From Treponema peruense (lineage in GTDB: Bacteria > Spirochaetota > Spirochaetia > Treponematales > Treponemataceae), in NCBI RefSeq assembly GCF_016117655.1, contig NZ_CP064936.1:1488001-1552000 (forward strand): a DNA stretch of 64,000 nt. Reading direction: 5' to 3'. The notes under the pieces were generated by a model, which was not told the DNA's origin, did not search any database, and worked only from the letters and a program-made list of their open reading frames with translations. Shown here piece after piece: positions 17,881 through 26,065 of the stretch (the first letter of the stretch is position 1; each line of letters begins with the position of its first letter). Made by a program: the position numbers and the translations under genes.

Positions 17881-19225
17881 CAGGCAGCCTTCATTTGTTC
17901 ACCGTCCACAAAAATTATATTTTTGGCGACAAGTTCAAGTTGTTTAAATCCCCTGAGCCGTCGCCAGTTTTTCTCTGCCTGAAGACAAAGCTTGAAAGCC
18001 ATTGCAACAGAAGCAGCGGAAGAGCCGTTTCCTTTTGTTGACTTGTGGCGCAACCTGACTGTTGCAAATGTCGATTCAATCGGATTCGACGTTCTAATGT
18101 GAGCCCAATGTTCCGCCGGATAATCATAAAAGCGGAACAAATCCTCCTTGTCTTTTTCAAGACATTCCGTTGCCTTCGGATATTTTTTTCCGAAAGTTTC
18201 TATAAATAAGTCGTAGGCTTTCAAGGCGTTTGCACGTTTGTCTGCCTGCCACATATCCCGAATCATTTTTGTGGCCTGAGTCTGCACACAGTCAGGCAAT
18301 TTGTCCAGAATGTTCATGGACTTGTGGAACCAGCATCTCTGAATTTTTAGCTGGCCCCAGATTTCATCAACTGCATTTTGAAACCCAAGCGCTCCGTCGC
18401 AGACTGCCAATTTTGGTGCTTTTGTCAGTCCGCGGAATTTCAAATCAAGCAAAACTCCACGCCAACTTTCCGTTGACTCGCGAATTCCGGCCTGTACAGC
18501 CACAAGTTCTTTTTTGCCTTCAACAGTTACGCCAATTATTACCAGAAGGCAGGTCTTTTCACCGTCAAGCCGGGACTTTACGTAAATTCCGTCTGCCCAA
18601 ACATAAACGTATTCCTTTCCGGAAAGATCTCGTTTGCGCCATTCGTCATATTCAGCCTGCCATTTTACAGTAAGCTTTGTTATGACTGACGGACTCAGGC
18701 CCTTTGCTTCTTTACCAAGAACATCATGGAGCATGGCTGAAAACTTGTTTGAAGAAATTCCTGCAAGGTAGGCAGCGGAAAGTATTGCTTCTACTGTCGG
18801 AGTTTTTCTTGCAAACGGAGGAAGGACTTTGCTTACAAAGCGATCCTTTTCTTCAAGTGCACGGTCATCAACTCTGGGAAGCCTGACTGTAACGTAACCG
18901 TTTGTAGTAAGAATTGTCCGTTCTTTGTGAAAGCCGTTTCTTACTACAAGTTTGTTTCCGGTTTTGTCTACGATAGAAGAAGTTTTATTAAGAAAACGCT
19001 GAACTTCATCCTCGTAAAGACTTTCAATTACTTCACGTGCTCTTGCGCGGATTGCTTTTTCAAGCAAATCAATCGTTGGACTATTGGAATTTTCTTCAAT
19101 TTCCAGTATTCTTTTCATAAGAGGTCTCCTTCGGTGTTTATTTTTTTTTCCAAAGAAAACTATACCTTAGACAGACCTCTTTTTCTATGCCTTCTCAGGC
19201 AATCCACAACTTTTGATTATAACTC
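17835..19225 (-). mobile_element. IS256-family insertion sequence, copy 1
   Basis: 1391 bp, bounded by imperfect inverted repeats beginning GAGTTAT and containing GTTGTGGATTG, with perfect 9-bp target duplications. It encodes one transposase and is nearly identical to the copy at 20850-22239. The visible length difference is one extra A after the transposase stop. It has split the RHH gene of cassette B. Confidence 0.95.
17880..19118 (-). CDS. IS256-family transposase, copy 1
   Basis: 412 aa, Mutator/IS256 family. The DDE residues are likely in YVYVWADGIYVKSR (Asp), LAVCDGALGFQNAV (Asp) and TSNPIESTFATVRLR (Glu). The protein is identical to that at 20957-22195, which means recent movement. 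The start ATG follows GGAGA. Its stop codon overlaps the ATG of the hybrid RHH gene. Confidence 0.95.
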   Translation of the reverse strand: MKRILEIEENSNSPTIDLLEKAIRARAREVIESLYEDEVQRFLNKTSSIVDKTGNKLVVRNGFHKERTILTTNGYVTVRLPRVDDRALEEKDRFVSKVLPPFARKTPTVEAILSAAYLAGISSNKFSAMLHDVLGKEAKGLSPSVITKLTVKWQAEYDEWRKRDLSGKEYVYVWADGIYVKSRLDGEKTCLLVIIGVTVEGKKELVAVQAGIRESTESWRGVLLDLKFRGLTKAPKLAVCDGALGFQNAVDEIWGQLKIQRCWFHKSMNILDKLPDCVQTQATKMIRDMWQADKRANALKAYDLFIETFGKKYPKATECLEKDKEDLFRFYDYPAEHWAHIRTSNPIESTFATVRLRHKSTKGNGSSAASVAMAFKLCLQAEKNWRRLRGFKQLELVAKNIIFVDGEQMKAA

Positions 19226-19234
19226 TACCGCCCC
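19226..19234. repeat. Target-site duplication of IS copy 1, right
   Basis: TACCGCCCC, identical to 17826-17834. Confidence 0.95.
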
Positions 19235-19259
19235 AGTTTTTATGTTCAACTGTTTCCAT
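19226..19259 (-). pseudogene. 5' fragment of the cassette B RHH gene
   Basis: The ATG at 19259, after AAGGAT, encodes METVEHKNWGG before the IS interrupts it. Joining 19259-19226 to 17825-17647 (dropping the IS and one duplication) gives an uninterrupted 70-aa protein. Its start lies inside the end of the 36-aa gene (14-bp overlap), as in cassette A. Confidence 0.8.
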
Positions 19260-19356
19260 TTTTCTTATCCTTAATTTTTAGAATTATTCTTGTAACAGTG
19301 CATATTGTTGACAAAGCAAACAAAATACACAAAATAATTTGTAACGAATTACTCAT
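19246..19356 (-). CDS. 36-aa membrane peptide, cassette B
   Basis: The ATG at 19356 follows AAGGAG. The peptide has one hydrophobic helix (SLQIILCILFALSTICTV) and a basic tail (KIKDKKNGNS). It occupies the same position as the 28-aa peptide of cassette A and overlaps the RHH gene in the same way. Function unknown. It could be a second toxin-like or anchoring peptide. Too short to confirm by similarity, but the paired layout supports it. Confidence 0.65.
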   Translation of the reverse strand: MSNSLQIILCILFALSTICTVTRIILKIKDKKNGNS

Positions 19357-19358
19357 AA

Positions 19359-19387
19359 TTGACGCTCCTTATAAATAACAATATAAT
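19359..19387 (+). promoter_or_regulatory. Antisense promoter of cassette B
   Basis: On the plus strand TTGACG (19359-19364) and TATAAT (19382-19387) are 17 bp apart. Transcription would start near 19394, at the hairpin, and run antisense through the 34-aa gene. It sits just beyond the start codon of the 36-aa gene. Cassette A has a promoter in nearly the same position. Confidence 0.7.
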
Positions 19388-19390
19388 ATA

Positions 19391-19415
19391 AGGGCAAGTC
19401 TACGAAACTTGCCCT
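19391..19415. other. Hairpin in cassette B
   Basis: AGGGCAAGT (19391-19399) pairs perfectly with ACTTGCCCT (19407-19415). It lies between the 34-aa and 36-aa genes on the sense strand and at the very 5' end of the predicted antisense RNA. Confidence 0.75.
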
Positions 19416-19421
19416 TGTTGA

Positions 19422-19526
19422 TTACCGTTTCTTGTATCGGTCAATCAACTCAAGAATAAATCTTACGATGTTCGTTATTGTTTCGACCAGTGCGAACACC
19501 GTAAGAACTTTTTCAAGGATTGTCAT
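19422..19526 (-). CDS. 34-aa amphipathic/membrane peptide, type I toxin-like, cassette B
   Basis: The ATG at 19526 follows a perfect AGGAGG site. The peptide (ILEKVLTVFALVETITNIVR, then a FILELIDRYKKR end) is one hydrophobic helix with a charged basic tail, the usual form of type I toxins. It takes the place of the Fst/Ldr-like peptide in cassette A. Its own promoter lies just upstream. Not annotated by usual gene finders because of length. Toxicity is inferred. Confidence 0.65.
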   Translation of the reverse strand: MTILEKVLTVFALVETITNIVRFILELIDRYKKR

Positions 19527-19563
19527 ATTTTATTACCTCCTGATCAACTCTTGATAATTCTAT

Positions 19564-19590
19564 ATTATACTATTTGTTTAATTTTGTCAA
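19564..19590 (-). promoter_or_regulatory. Sense promoter of cassette B
   Basis: On the minus strand TTGACA (19590-19585) is followed by TATAAT (19569-19564) with a 15-nt spacer. An overlapping TAATAT gives 17. The AGGAGG and ATG of the 34-aa gene follow. Confidence 0.75.
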
Positions 19591-19725
19591 TAGCAAATCA
19601 AGATTTATTCAAAAACTTTTTTGTTCTGAGATTTCATTGGAATGAGTAAAAACAATTAAAAAAAACGGTTGCAAAAGCAAATATGAAATTAACAGAATAT
19701 ATAATTTACCTTGCAAAAAATAATT

Positions 19726-19758
19726 AAAAAAAAACAGCCGCATTTTTCGTGCGGCTGT
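19726..19758 (-). terminator. Terminator of cassette A
   Basis: ACAGCCGC (19734-19741) and GCGGCTGT (19751-19758) pair perfectly. On the minus strand the stem is followed by eight T residues, 26 bp after the RHH stop. Confidence 0.9.
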
Positions 19759-19783
19759 GTCAGTTGGTAAAAGCAATACAAAT

Positions 19784-19978
19784 TTAATTAAAACATTTTT
19801 CAAGAATGTATTTACTTACAGAAAGATTATTTTCTTTTGCAAGCTGTTGAAGCTTTGTTTTTTCTTCAGTAGTACACCTTACATAAATACATTCTTCTTT
19901 TTTATCTTCTTTTTGAGTTTTATTTAAACTCCCCTTTGGTCGTCCGGAACCGTGCCTACTTCCACCGTGATTATTCAT
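19784..19978 (-). CDS. 64-aa ribbon-helix-helix-like protein, cassette A
   Basis: The N-terminus GGSRHGSGRPKGSLNKTQ parallels GGKRSGQGRPKGSQTASK of cassette B. The C-terminal half (CIYVRCTTEEKTKLQQLAKE, then NNLSVSKYILEKCFN) fits the beta-helix-helix pattern of MobC/RHH-type small DNA-binding proteins. The ATG overlaps the stop of the 28-aa gene by 8 bp, so translation is coupled. It may regulate the cassette. Role inferred. Confidence 0.7.
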   Translation of the reverse strand: MNNHGGSRHGSGRPKGSLNKTQKEDKKEECIYVRCTTEEKTKLQQLAKENNLSVSKYILEKCFN

Positions 19979-20057
19979 TTTTTTTACCTTTTTTAATTAC
20001 AAAAAATACAATTAACCCAATTATAATACCAATAATAATACCTTTTAAAATTGACAT
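19971..20057 (-). CDS. 28-aa membrane peptide, cassette A
   Basis: The ATG at 20057 follows GGAGGT. The peptide is a glycine-spaced hydrophobic helix (ILKGIIIGIIIGLIVFFVI) with a basic end (KKGKKNE). It lies between the toxin-like peptide and the RHH gene, as does the 36-aa peptide in cassette B. No family recognised. Confidence 0.65.
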   Translation of the reverse strand: MSILKGIIIGIIIGLIVFFVIKKGKKNE

Positions 20058-20080
20058 ATTACCTCCAAACTTATTAAAAT
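20051..20080 (+). promoter_or_regulatory. Antisense promoter of cassette A
   Basis: TTGACA (20051-20056) and TAAAAT (20075-20080) are 18 bp apart on the plus strand. The predicted RNA starts near 20087 with the hairpin and is antisense to the 31-aa toxin-like gene. Geometry matches cassette B. Confidence 0.65.
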
Positions 20081-20089
20081 TGATTAAAA

Positions 20090-20118
20090 GCAAGGCGGGT
20101 ATTTATCCCGCAATTTGC
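20090..20118. other. Hairpin in cassette A
   Basis: GCGGG (20095-20099) pairs with CCCGC (20107-20111), extended by GCAA/TTGC. It lies just after the toxin-like gene on the sense strand and at the start of the predicted antisense RNA. Confidence 0.7.
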
Positions 20119-20123
20119 TTGTT

Positions 20124-20219
20124 TTACTTGAACCTTTTGTCAATCCATTTGCAGATTAGGTAAGTTATAACACCTGCAAGGATTGGCAACACAAGGTTCT
20201 CAAAAAGGCTTTGAGCCAT
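20124..20219 (-). CDS. 31-aa Fst/Ldr-like type I toxin peptide, cassette A
   Basis: The ATG at 20219 follows a perfect AGGAGG. The peptide starts MAQSLFENLVL and continues PILAGVITYLICKWIDKR. The PILAG-I-T run, the later tryptophan and the basic tail are the features of the LdrD/Fst family, whose members insert in the inner membrane and collapse membrane function. It has its own consensus promoter and a predicted antisense RNA on the other strand. Confidence is high that it is a gene; the toxin class is by motif resemblance. Confidence 0.75.
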   Translation of the reverse strand: MAQSLFENLVLPILAGVITYLICKWIDKRFK

Positions 20220-20242
20220 CGCTTTACCTCCTGACAAATATA

Positions 20243-20271
20243 AGTATATTGTATCTTGATTTATTTGTCAA
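20243..20271 (-). promoter_or_regulatory. Sense promoter of cassette A
   Basis: TTGACA (20271-20266) and TATACT (20248-20243) are exactly 17 bp apart on the minus strand. This is a near-consensus sigma-70 promoter 24 bp before the toxin-like ATG. From 20272 to 20405 I see nothing else. Confidence 0.85.
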
Positions 20272-20405
20272 GCGGATTTTATCAAAATTATTTATTTACC
20301 ATTTTTTTCAACAGGTTCTACTTGGTAAATCCTAAAGTTTGAATGTCGCTCTTTCTAATGAATAACTTTCTAACACGGTTTCTTTTTCCGGCAAAAGATA
20401 AGTTT

Positions 20406-20840
20406 TTACACATAAATTAATGTTCCTATAAAATATACAGGGTCTATGTACACATCTCCGTTATTGTCAGTAAAATATAATGGAAGATATTTGACTTGAC
20501 TACCGTCAGGTAAAAACTGATATAAAGGGATTCCCGACCTTGCATTTATTTGGAATCGAGGGTCTGTATTTCCAGGTTTATAACTGGCAATATTACTAAG
20601 CACAGGAGCTGTCCCGTTGTTATTAACTTCCTTGTCTCCGCAGTAATGTGTAATAAGGCGTGGTGCGCCTCTTACTAAGTCTGGTGTTGGAATAGGTATT
20701 ACATATATTCCCTTAGAAAACCTATATATTCCTTCATAGATTGAATTAGAGCAAGTGATTTTCCATGTATCGGCGTTCAACTTCTTTTGTATTACGATTC
20801 TAGTAGCAACCCAAAAATTGGTTCCTTGCATAATTGAGCC
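20406..20840 (-). pseudogene. 3' fragment of the tail-tip gene, cut off by IS copy 2
   Basis: The frame from 20840 to 20406 continues the tail-tip gene exactly when the IS and one target duplication are removed. The junction reads ...NGGNFK then GSIMQGTNFW, with no frame change. It supplies the last 144 residues of an ancestral protein of about 1304 aa. An internal ATG at 20831 could still start a 141-aa product, but I see no ribosome site for it. Confidence 0.85.
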
Positions 20841-20849
20841 TTTGAAATT
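20841..20849. repeat. Target-site duplication of IS copy 2, left
   Basis: TTTGAAATT, repeated exactly at 22240-22248. Confidence 0.95.
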
Positions 20850-22239
20850 GAGTTATAATCAAAAGTTGTGGATTGCCTGAGAAGGCATAGAAAAAGAGGT
20901 CTGTCTAAGGTATAGTTTTCTTTGGAAAAAAAAATAAACACCGAAGGAGACCTCTTATGAAAAGAATACTGGAAATTGAAGAAAATTCCAATAGTCCAAC
21001 GATTGATTTGCTTGAAAAAGCAATCCGCGCAAGAGCACGTGAAGTAATTGAAAGTCTTTACGAGGATGAAGTTCAGCGTTTTCTTAATAAAACTTCTTCT
21101 ATCGTAGACAAAACCGGAAACAAACTTGTAGTAAGAAACGGCTTTCACAAAGAACGGACAATTCTTACTACAAACGGTTACGTTACAGTCAGGCTTCCCA
21201 GAGTTGATGACCGTGCACTTGAAGAAAAGGATCGCTTTGTAAGCAAAGTCCTTCCTCCGTTTGCAAGAAAAACTCCGACAGTAGAAGCAATACTTTCCGC
21301 TGCCTACCTTGCAGGAATTTCTTCAAACAAGTTTTCAGCCATGCTCCATGATGTTCTTGGTAAAGAAGCAAAGGGCCTGAGTCCGTCAGTCATAACAAAG
21401 CTTACTGTAAAATGGCAGGCTGAATATGACGAATGGCGCAAACGAGATCTTTCCGGAAAGGAATACGTTTATGTTTGGGCAGACGGAATTTACGTAAAGT
21501 CCCGGCTTGACGGTGAAAAGACCTGCCTTCTGGTAATAATTGGCGTAACTGTTGAAGGCAAAAAAGAACTTGTGGCTGTACAGGCCGGAATTCGCGAGTC
21601 AACGGAAAGTTGGCGTGGAGTTTTGCTTGATTTGAAATTCCGCGGACTGACAAAAGCACCAAAATTGGCAGTCTGCGACGGAGCGCTTGGGTTTCAAAAT
21701 GCAGTTGATGAAATCTGGGGCCAGCTAAAAATTCAGAGATGCTGGTTCCACAAGTCCATGAACATTCTGGACAAATTGCCTGACTGTGTGCAGACTCAGG
21801 CCACAAAAATGATTCGGGATATGTGGCAGGCAGACAAACGTGCAAACGCCTTGAAAGCCTACGACTTATTTATAGAAACTTTCGGAAAAAAATATCCGAA
21901 GGCAACGGAATGTCTTGAAAAAGACAAGGAGGATTTGTTCCGCTTTTATGATTATCCGGCGGAACATTGGGCTCACATTAGAACGTCGAATCCGATTGAA
22001 TCGACATTTGCAACAGTCAGGTTGCGCCACAAGTCAACAAAAGGAAACGGCTCTTCCGCTGCTTCTGTTGCAATGGCTTTCAAGCTTTGTCTTCAGGCAG
22101 AGAAAAACTGGCGACGGCTCAGGGGATTTAAACAACTTGAACTTGTCGCCAAAAATATAATTTTTGTGGACGGTGAACAAATGAAGGCTGCCTGATGAAA
22201 AGACACTTTTTTTCAATCCACAACAATTGACAATAACTC
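20850..22239 (+). mobile_element. IS256-family insertion sequence, copy 2
   Basis: 1390 bp with the same inverted repeats as copy 1 and perfect 9-bp target duplications. It is inserted near the 3' end of the phage tail-tip gene and lies in opposite orientation to copy 1. The two inverted copies could recombine and flip the 1.6 kb carrying the small-peptide cassettes. Confidence 0.95.
20957..22195 (+). CDS. IS256-family transposase, copy 2
   Basis: 412 aa, identical in sequence to copy 1 at 17880-19118, with the same Asp, Asp and Glu motifs. It catalyses cut-and-copy movement of this IS. Identity of the two proteins indicates the copies moved recently. Confidence 0.95.
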   Translation: MKRILEIEENSNSPTIDLLEKAIRARAREVIESLYEDEVQRFLNKTSSIVDKTGNKLVVRNGFHKERTILTTNGYVTVRLPRVDDRALEEKDRFVSKVLPPFARKTPTVEAILSAAYLAGISSNKFSAMLHDVLGKEAKGLSPSVITKLTVKWQAEYDEWRKRDLSGKEYVYVWADGIYVKSRLDGEKTCLLVIIGVTVEGKKELVAVQAGIRESTESWRGVLLDLKFRGLTKAPKLAVCDGALGFQNAVDEIWGQLKIQRCWFHKSMNILDKLPDCVQTQATKMIRDMWQADKRANALKAYDLFIETFGKKYPKATECLEKDKEDLFRFYDYPAEHWAHIRTSNPIESTFATVRLRHKSTKGNGSSAASVAMAFKLCLQAEKNWRRLRGFKQLELVAKNIIFVDGEQMKAA

Positions 22240-25200
22240 TTTGAAATTTCCCCCGTTCGCAACAAGATTGTTGCATTCAATCTGCCCGGTCTCTCCGTTC
22301 AGCATAAATCCGGAAGCAGCACCGCTTACGAAATCCTTTGTCTGAATAAGTCCTGTGGTTCCCATTGTAAGAGACTTTTCTATTTCTGCATCCTTTGTTT
22401 TGAAAGCAAGTGTCTGAATATCATCAGCCGAAAGAAGTTCTGTTTTGATTTTCCCGCCGTCAATTATCGATGTCGAAGTTCCGCCGTTGTTAAATACAAC
22501 CTGTTTTGCGTCAATATTAAGTTCCCCAACAGCAACCTTTATCTGGTCTGCGGTTAGTTCAATCTGGCTGGCAAGAAGGCCGCCTTTGACACACGCGTCC
22601 CACAGTGGCTTGACTGCCGCCTCCGGGTCAGCATTCGCTTTGATTGCGTAACTACCTTTAATCGCAGTGCCCGACGCGTCTGCAAGCTGTTCATACACTG
22701 CCGCAACAGCCGATTCCGAAGATTTCTTCACCATTTTGGCACGCGTGTCAGAGTCAATAACAACAGGCAGTTCAAGAGAAAGCGACATATGCCCTTCCTT
22801 GCCACCGCCTCGGACCATAGCACCAACGTATGAGCTCTGTACAGAAACTGTTGACTGTAGAGTAGATATGTTTGTGTTTGCGTCTTCCAAGTCCGACTGG
22901 TCAGCCTTTGTCTTAACGGTAGCCGATATTTCTGTCGCAGTCTGTTGCAGAGTAGATATATTCGTATTCGCTTTATCCAGTGCCGACTGGTCAGCCTTTG
23001 TTGCAACGGTAGCCGATATTTCTGTCGCAGTCTGTTTCAGAGTAGATATACTCGTCTTTGCTTCGTCCATGACGACGTTCATATCCTCGTCTTTGATTTC
23101 TGTCATTGAATTGGCAGTTTTCAGCGCTTCATCTACCTTGGCAAGAATAGCGTCAACAGATGTTCCGTCAAAGTCTATTTTGTGCACATTCGTAAAATGG
23201 TTGCCGTGGGTCATTGCGTTGACGGCTTCCTGCGCCGCATCAATTCCGCCCTTTTCTGCTGCCTGTTCGGCAGCCTTTATTACACCGTCAAGAATATTGC
23301 TCTGGTCTGTTGTTCCGCCGGTCTTATTGGGTCTGTTTGTTACATTCGATGTATAGGCGGGTATTGTTCCGTATTTGTACATTTCGGGAACATAATCTTT
23401 GAGCGTAAGAATATAATTCCGTCCGTTCGGTTCCGCGTCCATAATCTTCATGCGGCTTCTTATCTGCGTAAACTCTCCGTCAGTGTCGAGCCGGCCGAAA
23501 GATATTGTATCGCCATGCCCCGGAAGAACATTGTCGCTTATTGAAACATTACTTGTAACCTTAAGTGTATGGGTTCTTGCAGTGCCTTCCGCATTGCTTA
23601 CCTTAAGATAAAGAACGCCCCTTTCAGTTCCTGCGCACGCATTCACGATAATTCCACATGCGCTGTCTGTAGGGAAGTCTACAAATCCGTCAAGGTTAAT
23701 CTTTGAAAGAACCCCGCCCGAATACTCCGCGCTCTTTATTGTTGTACTTCCAAGTCCTATGGCAAGAGCTTTGTGCTGTACGTCCACACAGTCAAAAATA
23801 GGATAGTATGCACCGACAGGGCCCACGTTTACCGTCATGGTTCTTGGCTGTGCACTTTCTGCCGCCATTTCGCGCCATGCGTACTTGTAAATATGGTCGT
23901 GCGTTGTAATGTAGTCACGGCTCAACTTGGTCAGCGTGTCTGTTGCCGGATCATAATCTCCGCCGTCACGCATGAATGTTTCTGTGTCCGAACTGTATTC
24001 TGCATCCGAGTTAAGATAAGTACAGCGTCTTCCGTCTGTCTGTCTTTTGAACTCCTTGCTCATCTGGAACGAGATTATATTGTCACTGTTAAGAAGTGCA
24101 ACCGCATAGGAGCGCGCACTGTCTATTACAACTTCAATCTTGCCTGTAGACGGGTCATAGACAAGAGCGGCATTTGCATTCTGTAAAAGTGTCTCAATGG
24201 TATTCTTCTTTGTGGTGCCGTCAAGAATGGCGCCGTCTGCATAAAAATTGTTTGACTTACAATATTCATAGAACGCGCCAAAAGAGTCCAGATCCAGTTC
24301 CGAGTCTTCGTATTTGCTCGGTGAATGAGTATCACTCGTAAGCACTTCAAGAACCCAGGAAGCAAGGTTCCGCGTCGGTGTTTTGTCTGTACTCCAGGAT
24401 GTTCCGTTCCAGGTTCTTGCGTAGGAAGTGCAGGTCACATTGAAGGCGTCAAGATTGTCTTTAGTGTTTGTGTTTGCAATCATGCGCAGTGCAATGCGCG
24501 TACACTTGTCAGAAAGATTGTCTTCGAGAGGCTTTGCCGCAACCAGTGCCGACTTGCTGCTCTTTTTTGCATCATAGCATTTTGTCTGTACGGCAAGAAG
24601 GTAAATCGTGTCATTTGCATTGCTTTCAGCTTTCGCCGTTGTGCGTTTTACCCTTACAGCCATATTCGAGCCGAACGCCTGTTCCGCGGTGAATGTCTGT
24701 GTTGCAACAAAGCGCATCTGTTTCTTGGTTCTGTAACTGAATGTATTCGAGTATGTCCCGTTCTGGTTAAAACCTTTCGAGAACCTTTCCCATACAGGAT
24801 TGCTGGCGTCTGTACAGTATTCCACTGTAAGCGTAATGTCCTGATTCTTCCACCCGTCGTCATATTTACGGCAACCGTCAAGAAGAACTACAACTTCAAC
24901 CTGCATTGCGTGTTCCGGAAGATTTTCAACAACGCCTGCTTCCCACTCTTCCTGTATCTCCTTACCTTCATCAGCGTCAGATCCGTCAAAATATCTGTGC
25001 GGTATTTCTGTATTAAGTTCGTTGCTCACCCATTTCTCGTTGAACCTCGAATCGAGCGTGAAGCTTCCGCTCTGTATAATTTCAACGCGGTTTTCACTGT
25101 CCCCGTATGTTCCTTCGGCTATGGTGGCCGTTCCGCTCAATTTTCCGTCAGCCCATGACTTAAGGTCCGTCGTCCCCAGCGAGATTTTGTTGATTGCGGT

Positions 25201-25719
25201 TTTTGCATATCCTATTTCCATGACTGCATTGTAATAACTCTTTGAACCGTTTGCTCCGCCGAAAGTATAGAATGGCGAAGAAAGAAGATACGGCGTCATA
25301 AGAGTCTTGCCTATAATGAACGGCAGCGTATTGCCTGTAGCAATCTGGTTTTTTGAACCTTTGACAAAAGGAAGCTTCGCGCGTGTCTCTGCCGCCGCCT
25401 TTGCAGCTGCAGCCTGTTTGTCCATTTCTGCCTGCATTTTGTCGTTCTTGTCTTTCTGCTCGAGTGCAGTACCGAATGCGCAGAATCCGAGTATCGCCGC
25501 ACCGCCAACGACAATGGCAGTGACGGGGTCTTTCGGCAGACGGCGAATAAAGATAACGTCATCTTTTTTTGCGACATAATCTGCCTTAAGTTTTTCACCC
25601 TTGCTTATAATAAGACTTTTTTCTAAATCAATGCCTTTTACAATGTCGCAGATTTTTCCGTCATTATTGTAAATGTCGCAGTCTTTGCCGACTCCGTTAT
25701 AAACGTATATCAATGCCAT
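22213..25719 (-). CDS. Phage tail-tip / host-specificity protein (GpJ-like), truncated by IS
   Basis: 1168 aa as read now. The first 1160 residues are phage-encoded and the last 8 come from the IS end. Early residues include a hydrophobic segment (DPVTAIVVGGAAILGFCAFG). The middle has the GpJ-type tail-tip/attachment layout, and residues ~880-1000 carry three tandem coiled-coil repeats with STLQQTATEISATV-type blocks. Such proteins form the central tip of siphophage tails and contact the host receptor. It overlaps the NlpC-like gene. The missing 144 C-terminal residues probably make the particle non-infective. Confidence 0.8.
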   Translation of the reverse strand: MALIYVYNGVGKDCDIYNNDGKICDIVKGIDLEKSLIISKGEKLKADYVAKKDDVIFIRRLPKDPVTAIVVGGAAILGFCAFGTALEQKDKNDKMQAEMDKQAAAAKAAAETRAKLPFVKGSKNQIATGNTLPFIIGKTLMTPYLLSSPFYTFGGANGSKSYYNAVMEIGYAKTAINKISLGTTDLKSWADGKLSGTATIAEGTYGDSENRVEIIQSGSFTLDSRFNEKWVSNELNTEIPHRYFDGSDADEGKEIQEEWEAGVVENLPEHAMQVEVVVLLDGCRKYDDGWKNQDITLTVEYCTDASNPVWERFSKGFNQNGTYSNTFSYRTKKQMRFVATQTFTAEQAFGSNMAVRVKRTTAKAESNANDTIYLLAVQTKCYDAKKSSKSALVAAKPLEDNLSDKCTRIALRMIANTNTKDNLDAFNVTCTSYARTWNGTSWSTDKTPTRNLASWVLEVLTSDTHSPSKYEDSELDLDSFGAFYEYCKSNNFYADGAILDGTTKKNTIETLLQNANAALVYDPSTGKIEVVIDSARSYAVALLNSDNIISFQMSKEFKRQTDGRRCTYLNSDAEYSSDTETFMRDGGDYDPATDTLTKLSRDYITTHDHIYKYAWREMAAESAQPRTMTVNVGPVGAYYPIFDCVDVQHKALAIGLGSTTIKSAEYSGGVLSKINLDGFVDFPTDSACGIIVNACAGTERGVLYLKVSNAEGTARTHTLKVTSNVSISDNVLPGHGDTISFGRLDTDGEFTQIRSRMKIMDAEPNGRNYILTLKDYVPEMYKYGTIPAYTSNVTNRPNKTGGTTDQSNILDGVIKAAEQAAEKGGIDAAQEAVNAMTHGNHFTNVHKIDFDGTSVDAILAKVDEALKTANSMTEIKDEDMNVVMDEAKTSISTLKQTATEISATVATKADQSALDKANTNISTLQQTATEISATVKTKADQSDLEDANTNISTLQSTVSVQSSYVGAMVRGGGKEGHMSLSLELPVVIDSDTRAKMVKKSSESAVAAVYEQLADASGTAIKGSYAIKANADPEAAVKPLWDACVKGGLLASQIELTADQIKVAVGELNIDAKQVVFNNGGTSTSIIDGGKIKTELLSADDIQTLAFKTKDAEIEKSLTMGTTGLIQTKDFVSGAASGFMLNGETGQIECNNLVANGGNFKELLSIVVD
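22240..22248. repeat. Target-site duplication of IS copy 2, right
   Basis: TTTGAAATT, identical to 20841-20849. Confidence 0.95.
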
Positions 25720-26065
25720 AAATATTCCTTACCGGGAGTACCCCGATTCTGTTTATGCGGCTTCCGTTCCGCGTTTCATGTATGAATTCTTTATTATTAA
25801 TACAGATCCCTATATGCAGGTTTCCGTTATCCGCCGTCATCTCCAGAAGCGCACCTTCCCGCGGTTTTTCTATTCTGTGTACATTCAGAGTGGGGGCGTA
25901 CACGTCTGCAAGTTCCGCATTGTGGTTTTCATATACCACATCATTCAGCTTGTACCCGAATCTTGCAGCTGCTTCTATCGCAAGGCCGTAACAATCCATG
26001 CCGTTATGGTCTCTTCCGTGGTCCTTGTACGGAATGCCAATAAGGTCGTCAATATCTGCCGTCAT
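25697..26065 (-). CDS. NlpC/P60-type tail cysteine peptidase
   Basis: 122 aa. The catalytic cysteine is in GMDCYGLAIEAAARFG and the histidine in NLHIGICINNKEFIHE. Such small domains occur in tail-tip operons next to GpJ, where they help cut peptidoglycan or process the tip. It overlaps the tail-tip gene by 23 bp and the upstream gene by 1 bp. Confidence 0.8.
   Translation of the reverse strand: MTADIDDLIGIPYKDHGRDHNGMDCYGLAIEAAARFGYKLNDVVYENHNAELADVYAPTLNVHRIEKPREGALLEMTADNGNLHIGICINNKEFIHETRNGSRINRIGVLPVRNIYGIDIRL

Noticed and set aside
19609..19803. 64-aa minus-strand frame after the cassette A RHH gene
   Set aside because: It starts with TTG inside the RHH gene end and reads straight through the strong terminator at 19726-19758.
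22667..23356. 229-aa plus-strand frame opposite the tail-tip gene
   Set aside because: Antisense shadow of the coiled-coil repeats; no ribosome site, no recognisable domain.
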